45,657 bases of DNA from an uncultured Bacilli bacterium (GTDB taxonomy: Bacteria; Bacillota_I; Bacilli_A; RF39; UBA660). Position numbers and translations under genes: made by a program. Below the pieces are notes generated by a model, which saw nothing but the letters and a program-made list of their open reading frames with translations, had not been told where the DNA came from and did not search any database. Shown here piece by piece: positions 18,537-26,369 of this stretch; the stretch's first letter is position 1; every line of letters begins with the position of its first letter. The DNA lies in NCBI GenBank assembly GCA_947624085.1, contig CANQIK010000008.1, positions 1 through 45,657 of the forward strand, read 5' to 3'.

Positions 18537-20475
18537 GGTTGTTTTAGCATTATTAAAAAAAGAATTTCTTAATATAATTAGAGATCGTAAATCATTTATT
18601 ACGATGATCTTACTTCCTCTTTTAATGTTTCCTATCTTAATAGGCGTTATGGGCCTTATGATATCAATGTTTTCTCATGTTGATGATACCATTACCTTTG
18701 GCGTTAACTATGAAGTAACCGAAGATTTTAAAGATTTTGTAGAGGATTATTCTGATGTCTATAAATTTAAAATAATTTATGAAGATGCTGATACATTAAA
18801 AGAAATGTTTGATGATGAAAAACTAGGCATTTATATTTTAAAAGAGAATAATGAGTACCTTATTCATTATGATGCTAATAATACTTCATCAATTGCTAAT
18901 AGTTCTATAGTTGAAAACATATATGAAGATTATAAACAAGTATATGTAGCTAATGTTTTAGAAAATCAAGGCGTTAATTATCAAGAATTATTAGATTCAT
19001 TTAAAATTACTTTTGTTCAAGAAAGCATTACCGAAATGGGAAGCGTTGTTCCTTCACTTATTTCAATGGTTCTTACTATGATGATATCAAGTGTCTGTTT
19101 TTCAGTAGCTATTGAAATTACGACATCCGAAAAAGAAAAAGGTACTTTAGAAACTTTACTTAGTTTACCTATTAAGAAATCGGAACTTATTACAAGTAAA
19201 TACTTAACCGTCTTTATATTATCAGCTTTATCAGGCTTTTTATCATATATTTCTTTATTTGGTACATTGTACTTTGCCAAAGATACATTAGCATTACTAG
19301 GTGTTGTTAGCTTAGATATAAGTTGGAAAGTATTAGGTATATATTTTGTTTCTATCATTCTTTTAGCTTTAATGTTTAGTGGTTTATTATTAAGTGTAAC
19401 TATTTTCTCTAAAACTTTAAAAGAAGCGCAAAATACTTTATATCCTTTAGAGTTATTAGTAGCATTCATATCTATGTTGCCAATGTTTGGTATTACGGGT
19501 GGCTTTAAAAGTTCATTAATTCCTTTTGTTAATATTTCCTTTTTATTTAATAATGCCTTATCGACTAACATAGATCCTTTATTTGTAATTTTAACCTTTG
19601 CCTCTACATTAGCTTATTCGGTTGCTCTTATATTTATTGTATCAAAAATCTATAATCAAGAAGATGTTTTATTTAGTACTAACTCTTTGAAATATTTATC
19701 GTTTAAAAAAGGCAAAGTATCGCGTGATTGCTTATCACCTTTAGGCTCTCTTATTCTAGGCGTTATTATATTTGCTTTAGCTAATTATTTTACTTTATTG
19801 TTTGCAACTTCGCCTTTATATTTTTTACTAGCTATTATGCCGATTACTATATTATTTGTTTCTATACTAGTATGTTTAGTTAGTCAAATTAATATTAAAA
19901 AAAGTATTAGATTTAATGGCTTTTCAATTAAAAAATTTATATGTTTACTCTTCCTTTTCGTGGGGGCTTATTTCATATCTAATGAGATAGTTAAAATTGT
20001 TATGCTTATATTCCCTTCAACTGTCGATCAAATAGCAGGTATGGAAAGTTTCTTGAATTTTGATAATATTTGGATGGGCTTACTTTTAATTGCTATTCTT
20101 CCTGCCATCGCAGAAGAGTTCTTCTTTAGAGGGATAGTTTTAAATTCCTTTAAAAAGAAATATGGCGCTTTTGTGGGTATTGTAGCTAGTGCTTTAATTT
20201 TTGGTATCTACCATATGAATTGGCTTCAAGGTATAAATGCTTTTATATTAGGACTTGCTCTTGGGTATATTTATGTTAAAACAGGCTCTATTTTTGCTAC
20301 TATGCTTATCCATTTTATGAATAATGCTTATGGGGTACTTGCTTCCTTTTTCCCAGTGTTATCTTTTGAAAATAATACTATTTTAAATTATGTATTATTA
20401 ATAATAAGTATTGGTGTTGTAATAATTACTTTATATATTTCTGAAACTAAGTTTGTTGATAAGAAAACGAGCTAA
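18526..20475 (+). CDS. ABC-2 permease (NatB-like) fused to CPBP (Abi/CAAX-type) intramembrane metalloprotease
   Basis: ABC-2 N-terminal half (ITTSEKEKGTLETLLSLPIKKSELITSKY), CPBP half AIAEEFFFRGIVLNSF, IFGIYHMN, MLIHFMNNAYG. Confidence 0.9.
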   Translation: MRIKVVLALLKKEFLNIIRDRKSFITMILLPLLMFPILIGVMGLMISMFSHVDDTITFGVNYEVTEDFKDFVEDYSDVYKFKIIYEDADTLKEMFDDEKLGIYILKENNEYLIHYDANNTSSIANSSIVENIYEDYKQVYVANVLENQGVNYQELLDSFKITFVQESITEMGSVVPSLISMVLTMMISSVCFSVAIEITTSEKEKGTLETLLSLPIKKSELITSKYLTVFILSALSGFLSYISLFGTLYFAKDTLALLGVVSLDISWKVLGIYFVSIILLALMFSGLLLSVTIFSKTLKEAQNTLYPLELLVAFISMLPMFGITGGFKSSLIPFVNISFLFNNALSTNIDPLFVILTFASTLAYSVALIFIVSKIYNQEDVLFSTNSLKYLSFKKGKVSRDCLSPLGSLILGVIIFALANYFTLLFATSPLYFLLAIMPITILFVSILVCLVSQINIKKSIRFNGFSIKKFICLLFLFVGAYFISNEIVKIVMLIFPSTVDQIAGMESFLNFDNIWMGLLLIAILPAIAEEFFFRGIVLNSFKKKYGAFVGIVASALIFGIYHMNWLQGINAFILGLALGYIYVKTGSIFATMLIHFMNNAYGVLASFFPVLSFENNTILNYVLLIISIGVVIITLYISETKFVDKKTS

Positions 20476-20490
20476 ATAATTAGCTTTTTT
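20470..20490 (+). terminator. Intrinsic terminator overlapping stop codon
   Basis: AGCTAA-ATAA-TTAGCT-TTTTT. Confidence 0.7.
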
Positions 20491-20546
20491 CTTGTAATAA
20501 AGTGCTATATCGTATATAATAACCATAGGTGGGAAGGGCTATAGCT

Positions 20547-20978
20547 ATGAAAAAATATTTTAAATATGTTTTAATCTTTACTTTTTTATTTTTAATATTA
20601 ATTCCTAGTGTAAGTGCTGCAAGTTTGACAAAAGAGTATGTTGCTTGTCATGATGCAAATATTTTAAAAGGAATTAGAGTATTAGGCTATGTAGTAATGG
20701 TTTTGAAAATATTAGTTCCTATTATCGTAATCATAACGGGGATGTATAGCTTTTTTAAGGCAACTATGGCTGAAGATGATAAGGCAACTAAAGATGCTGT
20801 AAGATTATTAATATCTAAGATATTTGTAGCTGTAGCTGTGTTCTTTATTCCTACGATTATTAATGCTGTTTTAAATTTAGTACGAGGCTATGATAAGACA
20901 AACGGCAAGTATTCTGAATGTATGCAATGTGTTACATCAATAAAAACGTGTAATGCATCAATTGAAAGATATAAATAA
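20547..20978 (+). CDS. VirB2/TrbC-like T4SS pilin (paralogue 1)
   Basis: Signal peptide, two TM helices around a GMYSFFKATMAEDD turn, C-terminal Cys residues; T4SS context. Start chosen at MKKYFKY. Confidence 0.7.
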   Translation: MKKYFKYVLIFTFLFLILIPSVSAASLTKEYVACHDANILKGIRVLGYVVMVLKILVPIIVIITGMYSFFKATMAEDDKATKDAVRLLISKIFVAVAVFFIPTIINAVLNLVRGYDKTNGKYSECMQCVTSIKTCNASIERYK

Positions 20979-21038
20979 AATATTTGTTATTATTAATAAA
21001 AAATAGTATAATTATAGTTATACTAGAGAGGTTTGGTT

Positions 21039-21443
21039 ATGAAAAAAGGTCTAGTTATTTTAGTGTTGGTTTTATCCTTTTTTGGCTTTCTTTCTCTTGT
21101 AAAAGCCGATACAGTTTCCCCAGATAGTATAATTTATTTAGCAGGAAGTAATGCTGATAAATGTGATGCTTTATTTGGCGATCCTAATAAAGCAGGAGAC
21201 TTTGCTTATTACTTGCAAATTGCTTTAGATATTATAAAGTATGCTGGAATTGTTTTGTGTGTTGTCTTATCAGTGGTTGACTGGTTTAAAGCTTTGATGG
21301 GTGATGATAAAGATATGTATAAACCCCTTGCTAAAAAAATGGCCGCAAGATTGTTTTATGCAGTTGCTTTATGGTTTTTACCTATTATTGTAAAGACATT
21401 ACTAACATTGCTTGATGTATATGGAACCTGTGGGATTGGCTAG
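21039..21443 (+). CDS. VirB2/TrbC-like T4SS pilin (paralogue 2)
   Basis: Signal peptide, two TM helices around VVDWFKALMGDDKDMYKPLAKKMAARLFYAVALWFLPIIVKTLL; same layout as the preceding ORF. Confidence 0.7.
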   Translation: MKKGLVILVLVLSFFGFLSLVKADTVSPDSIIYLAGSNADKCDALFGDPNKAGDFAYYLQIALDIIKYAGIVLCVVLSVVDWFKALMGDDKDMYKPLAKKMAARLFYAVALWFLPIIVKTLLTLLDVYGTCGIG

Positions 21444-21471
21444 TATTAAAAGATAAATAGAGGTTATAGAA

Positions 21472-23655
21472 ATGTATTTAGCTATATTAGGTGGTATGTT
21501 TGATTTTATTCCTGAATTTTTTTGGAAAATAATTATTTCTTTAGTTGGAGCTATCTATCAATTGGTAAATTATACTTACCAAGTCTTTTTGTTTTTAGCA
21601 GAAACTAATATTTTTGATCAAAGCATATATCATAGCTTGACCGATAAAATCTATGTTATTCTTGGTGTTGTCATGCTGTTCATTATAGCTTATAATTTTC
21701 TGACTCTAGTTATCGATCCTGATAAAAATGAAAAAGGGGCAACCGTAGAAAAAATTCTTAAAAATATTGTAACATCTTTTATTTTAATTATTATTTGCCC
21801 TTCTTTATTTAACTTTGCCTTTAGAGTTCAAAATTCTATACTTACAACCAATGGTGGTATTATAGGCAATTTCTTTAGTGGAAGCTTTGGTGGGGCAAGT
21901 GGTGAGGATACTATTAAATCAGGTGGTAGAAGAATGGCCGTTAATACATTTAAAGCCTTTTTTGTGCCGGTTGATGAAAATTATAGCTTGACTAGCAAAA
22001 GTAGTAATCGTAGTTATAAACTTCCTAATGGTACAACGATTAATTGTAGTAGTAACTGTACTTTAGAACAAGCTGAGCAAGCTGCCCTTGAATTAGGGTC
22101 TTTTGCGCCTTTTAAAGCTTTTGCAATGAATATTGTTAAAGACGAAGTTGATTTCAGTTGGCTTATTGCCCTTATTGCCGGAGGATATTTGGTCTATGTA
22201 ATTGTTTCTTTCTGTTTTGATTTGGCGGTTAGAGCTTGTAAACTGGCGTTTTATCAGATAATCGCGCCTATAGCTATATCATGTCGTATTTTACCTAATC
22301 AAGATGATATATTTAAAAAATGGTTTAAAGCCGTTACCAAAACTTTTCTCGCAGTCTTTATCAGAATTATTATAATGAATTTAGGTGTATTCTTGATATC
22401 GGCGTTCATGAATAGCGATTTCTTCTCAGGCTGTGATGATTGTTCATTTGGGGTTAAATTAATTGGCTATGCTTTTATTATTTTGGGGATAGTAACATTT
22501 ATTAAACAAGCACCAAAACTAGTTGATGATATCTTTGGCTTAGGAGAAGATATTAGTTTAGGAATTAAAGATAAACTTAAAAATGCCAGCGTATTTACGG
22601 CAGGAGCAGCGATTGGTGCAGGAGCTACTTCTATGGTAAGAAACGCTGGCCATGCTGTTAAGAATTTCAAAGAAGCAAAGGGTACAGGTGCAAAAGCAGC
22701 AGCTTTAGGTCGAGGTGTTCTTAGCACTTTTGCGGGTGCTGGTTCAGGCGCCTATCATGGATTTAGACAGGGCGCAAATGCGTCTAGTTTCGGAGAAATG
22801 GCATCTTCAGCAAGTAAGAGTGCAAACGAATCTACCGAAAATAGAACTGCAAGGGAGGCAAGACGAGAAAGATACCATGCTGCTAATCAAGGTCCAATTA
22901 GAGGCCATCTTTCTGATATGGCAGCAGATATAAAAGATTGGGCAACTGGCGGTGCAGAGCAATATGAAGGTATAATTAAAGTCGCTGATGAATTTAAGAA
23001 AGCTCAAGATGACATGCATTCTGAAGCTGAAAAGGTTATGAATAAATTTAAAACAAATACAGGAATCATATCATCAATGGTCGGTAAAGACGGTAAAACT
23101 TTGTTCAAAGGCTCAGATGCTCAGGAGATAATGGATATCTTTACAAATGAGTATAAAGGAATGTCTTTAGCAGCTATCGAAGCAGATGTCAATCGGTTGA
23201 AAGGTGTTACAGATTTTGCGTCAATGGTTAATAAACAACAATTTACTAAAGCTGATGGTACTTTTGATCAAGATGGCTATAATGCGGCTGTCGAACAAAA
23301 AGCAAGGGAACATGCTCAACAAGTTGCTTTGCGTGAAAGCTTATATAATCAACTTTGGAAACAATCTAGACTTAAAGTTGAAGATGCAGCAATGGGAAAT
23401 ATCACTATTGCGGGAATCGAGGCAAAAGATTTGGCAGCAACTAAAGCAAAAAGTCAGGAATTTAGTGAACTTTATAAATCCCATGGTGCTCATGTTGAAG
23501 ACCCTATAACTAAAAAAGAACATAAAGGCGAAGTTCATACTGCTCATGATATTGATGATGTAGCGGGAGCTTATCAAAATGTTGGTGCAAGGGCTCGTTC
23601 TGAGTCTGCTCGTGCAAGACAACAAGCCCAAGCTAGAAAGGGCGATAATAAATAA
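21472..23655 (+). CDS. VirB6/TrbL-like polytopic T4SS protein with long C-terminal soluble region
   Basis: Multiple TM helices (IYVILGVVMLFIIAYNFLTLVIDPD, LAVRACKLAFYQIIAPIAISCRILP), Ala/Gly- and charge-rich C-terminus. Confidence 0.75.
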   Translation: MYLAILGGMFDFIPEFFWKIIISLVGAIYQLVNYTYQVFLFLAETNIFDQSIYHSLTDKIYVILGVVMLFIIAYNFLTLVIDPDKNEKGATVEKILKNIVTSFILIIICPSLFNFAFRVQNSILTTNGGIIGNFFSGSFGGASGEDTIKSGGRRMAVNTFKAFFVPVDENYSLTSKSSNRSYKLPNGTTINCSSNCTLEQAEQAALELGSFAPFKAFAMNIVKDEVDFSWLIALIAGGYLVYVIVSFCFDLAVRACKLAFYQIIAPIAISCRILPNQDDIFKKWFKAVTKTFLAVFIRIIIMNLGVFLISAFMNSDFFSGCDDCSFGVKLIGYAFIILGIVTFIKQAPKLVDDIFGLGEDISLGIKDKLKNASVFTAGAAIGAGATSMVRNAGHAVKNFKEAKGTGAKAAALGRGVLSTFAGAGSGAYHGFRQGANASSFGEMASSASKSANESTENRTAREARRERYHAANQGPIRGHLSDMAADIKDWATGGAEQYEGIIKVADEFKKAQDDMHSEAEKVMNKFKTNTGIISSMVGKDGKTLFKGSDAQEIMDIFTNEYKGMSLAAIEADVNRLKGVTDFASMVNKQQFTKADGTFDQDGYNAAVEQKAREHAQQVALRESLYNQLWKQSRLKVEDAAMGNITIAGIEAKDLAATKAKSQEFSELYKSHGAHVEDPITKKEHKGEVHTAHDIDDVAGAYQNVGARARSESARARQQAQARKGDNK

Positions 23656-23670
23656 AAAGGAGGTTAATTT

Positions 23671-23994
23671 GTGTATCATTATTTCTTAATTCCGGCGAAT
23701 AGTAAGAAATCAAAACTTATATTAGGCTTTTTTACTATTCCAGATATAGTAGTGTGTACAATTGGGGGTGGCCTTACACTTCTTCTACTTGTAATAATAC
23801 GGGATCCTGCTACATGGCAGTTAGTGTTAATAAGTTTACCACTTTTGATCGCAGCAACATTAGTTTTCCCGATTGCAAATTATCATAATGTAAGGCAATT
23901 ATTAATAAATATATTTAATTATGCCTTTGGCAGAAAAAAATATTATTGGAGAGGTTGGTGTGTGAAAGAATATTATGGCTCAAACGACAAATAA
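23671..23994 (+). CDS. PrgI-family/VirB3-like T4SS membrane protein
   Basis: 107 aa, IPANSKKSKLILGFFTIPDIVVCTIGG, two TM helices, directly upstream of VirB4; GTG or TTG start region with GGAGG RBS. Confidence 0.75.
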   Translation: MYHYFLIPANSKKSKLILGFFTIPDIVVCTIGGGLTLLLLVIIRDPATWQLVLISLPLLIAATLVFPIANYHNVRQLLINIFNYAFGRKKYYWRGWCVKEYYGSNDK

Positions 23995-24541
23995 TGATCA
24001 AAATGTTGGATCAAAATATGCAGAAGATTGGCTACCTATTAGGGATATAGCTAATGGTATGATTTATACTGATGATAAGTATTACGTAACGGGAGTTAAA
24101 ATAGTTCCTAAAAACATCTTTATTTTAGATCAAACTTCCCAAAATAATGTTATGTATGAACTAGCTAATTTCTATAATACGATTGATTATGAATTTTGGC
24201 TTCTAATCGCGGATAGACCTGTTGATATTGATGTATATCTTGCAACTTTGCAAGTTCAATATAATCAAAATCCTAATCCTCAAATGCGTAAAATTGTTAT
24301 GCAAGATATCAACAAAGCTAATATGTTTATGTCAAGACAATATAGTGTTGTTGATACAGAATATTATATATTATTTAAAGAAAAGCGAATGGAGTTAGTT
24401 CAAAAGAAAATTCATAATCTAATAAGTGGTTTAGCTAATGCTGGATTACAATCAACTCAAACTAGTAATAGTGATTTACGAATGATATTAGATAATTATT
24501 TAAATGATGGTCAAACATCAAATTTTGGGGCGGTGATGTAA
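23975..24541 (+). CDS. VirB4/TraC N-terminal-domain-like protein encoded separately
   Basis: DWLPIRDIANGMIYTDDKYYVTGVKIVPKNIF; overlaps the PrgI-like ORF; immediately upstream of the VirB4 ATPase. Confidence 0.65.
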   Translation: MAQTTNNDQNVGSKYAEDWLPIRDIANGMIYTDDKYYVTGVKIVPKNIFILDQTSQNNVMYELANFYNTIDYEFWLLIADRPVDIDVYLATLQVQYNQNPNPQMRKIVMQDINKANMFMSRQYSVVDTEYYILFKEKRMELVQKKIHNLISGLANAGLQSTQTSNSDLRMILDNYLNDGQTSNFGAVM

Positions 24542-24542
24542 T

Positions 24543-26336
24543 ATGGCAAAAGATCAAATTAAAAGCGAAGTAGCTCCAAAAGGAATGTACTTTAAACCAA
24601 CAGAATTTATGTTGGGTGGTACTTATTACACTATTATGACTATTGTCTCTTATCCTCGAAGTGTATTTCCTGGCTATTTAGCAGGCATTACTAATATGGA
24701 AGGGGTAAGACTCGCTATTAAACATATTCCTATTTCATTTGAAATTCTTAAGAAAATGCTTAATAAAGAAATAGCCGACTTAAAATCAAGATATCAATCA
24801 GAAAAAGATCAAACTACTCAAGAGAAAATAAGACAAGATTATGAATCTCTTGAACAATTTATTTCCTTTTTAGCTTCTACGCAAGCTAGAATCTTTGACT
24901 TTCAAATGCACATAATGATTTCGGCTGATAATAAAGAAGAACTGGAAATAAGAAAAATGCAAGTTCGTAACTATCTTGATGCGCTTGGTATGAGAGGAGT
25001 ATCTTTAATGTTTGAACAAGAAAAAGCATTAAAGAGTATTATCCCTATATTCCCAGCTCAAGATATCGAAGACAGAGTTGGTATACCTATTCCTTCCGTT
25101 ACTTTGGCAGGTATGTATCCATTTGTTTTTGATAGCATTAAAGATCCAGGTAATGGTACTCTTCTTGGTATTGATGCCTCAGGAGGAGTCGTATTATTTA
25201 ATCAATTCTTATATCAAGAAAGAAAAGAAAATAATCGTAATAATGCTAATCTAATTATTCTTGGTACCTCTGGGTCAGGTAAATCTACCGCGGGTAAATT
25301 AATGTTAAGAACACACTTAAGAAATGGCCTAAAATGTGTATGTATTGACCCTGAAGGTGAACTTGAGGATTTAGTAAACTTTGTTCATGGTGATTTTTTA
25401 AGCCTTGGTAAAGGTGGCGAATTTGGCATGATTAATCCTTTAGAGATTGTTAGTGATAGTGATGATGAAGAAATTTCTCAAGGACTTGGTTATACGGTTT
25501 TAACTAGAGCTTTACAACAAGTTAAAGCCTTTATGAAATATTATAATCCTTCAATTGAAGAAGATGTTCTTACGCTTTTTAGTGAAGTTTTACAAGATAC
25601 TTATAAAAGATTTAAGATAGATTTTGATACTGATTTTACTAAACTTACAAGTGCTGACTTTCCTACTTTTGATGATGTTTATGCAACAATTAAAGGTCGT
25701 TTAACTTCAATGACTAATGCAACTCATGAAAGAGACATTATGGAAAGACTTGAACTTAAAATACGACCTTTAGTAAAAGAATTAAGATACTATTTTACGG
25801 GCCATACAACATTACAAATAGATAGTGATTTTATTGTCTTTAATATTAGAGAACTTATGAATAGTGATGAAAATATTAAGAATGCTTTATTCTTTAATAT
25901 TTTGAAATATGCTTGGGGTTTATGTTTGGATAAAAATGTAAATACTATTATGATGGTTGATGAAGCTCACGTTTTATTATCAGGTCATAATGAACTTGGA
26001 GCTGAATTCTTAGCCCAAATTCAAAGAAGATCGCGTAAGTACAATACAGGTACGATTATTATTACACAACAACCTACTGATTTTGCGGATCCAAATTTAA
26101 TTACTTATGGTAAAGCTATCTTTGATAATGCTTCTTATTATTTAGTAATGGGCCTTCGTAAACAAGCTGTAGAAGATTTATCTAAGTTAATTGACTTAAA
26201 TGATAATGAAAAAGAAGCAATTAAGTATTATAATCAAGGAGAAGCCTTATTTATATGTGGCTCAAGAAGAATGAATATGCGGGTTATTGCTACTCAGGAA
26301 GAACTTGACTCCCTTGGTAGTGGTGGGGGTTTATAA
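24543..26336 (+). CDS. VirB4-like T4SS ATPase
   Basis: Walker A LGTSGSGKSTAGK, Walker B TIMMVDEAHVLL, IITQQPTDF. Confidence 0.92.
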   Translation: MAKDQIKSEVAPKGMYFKPTEFMLGGTYYTIMTIVSYPRSVFPGYLAGITNMEGVRLAIKHIPISFEILKKMLNKEIADLKSRYQSEKDQTTQEKIRQDYESLEQFISFLASTQARIFDFQMHIMISADNKEELEIRKMQVRNYLDALGMRGVSLMFEQEKALKSIIPIFPAQDIEDRVGIPIPSVTLAGMYPFVFDSIKDPGNGTLLGIDASGGVVLFNQFLYQERKENNRNNANLIILGTSGSGKSTAGKLMLRTHLRNGLKCVCIDPEGELEDLVNFVHGDFLSLGKGGEFGMINPLEIVSDSDDEEISQGLGYTVLTRALQQVKAFMKYYNPSIEEDVLTLFSEVLQDTYKRFKIDFDTDFTKLTSADFPTFDDVYATIKGRLTSMTNATHERDIMERLELKIRPLVKELRYYFTGHTTLQIDSDFIVFNIRELMNSDENIKNALFFNILKYAWGLCLDKNVNTIMMVDEAHVLLSGHNELGAEFLAQIQRRSRKYNTGTIIITQQPTDFADPNLITYGKAIFDNASYYLVMGLRKQAVEDLSKLIDLNDNEKEAIKYYNQGEALFICGSRRMNMRVIATQEELDSLGSGGGL

Positions 26337-26369
26337 CTTGATATTTAATTAGTAAGGTGGTGATGAGTT

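Noticed and set aside
19017-19571. 184-aa antisense ORF inside the ABC-2/CPBP gene
   Set aside because: Fully inside a well-supported CDS, no promoter/RBS or motif support
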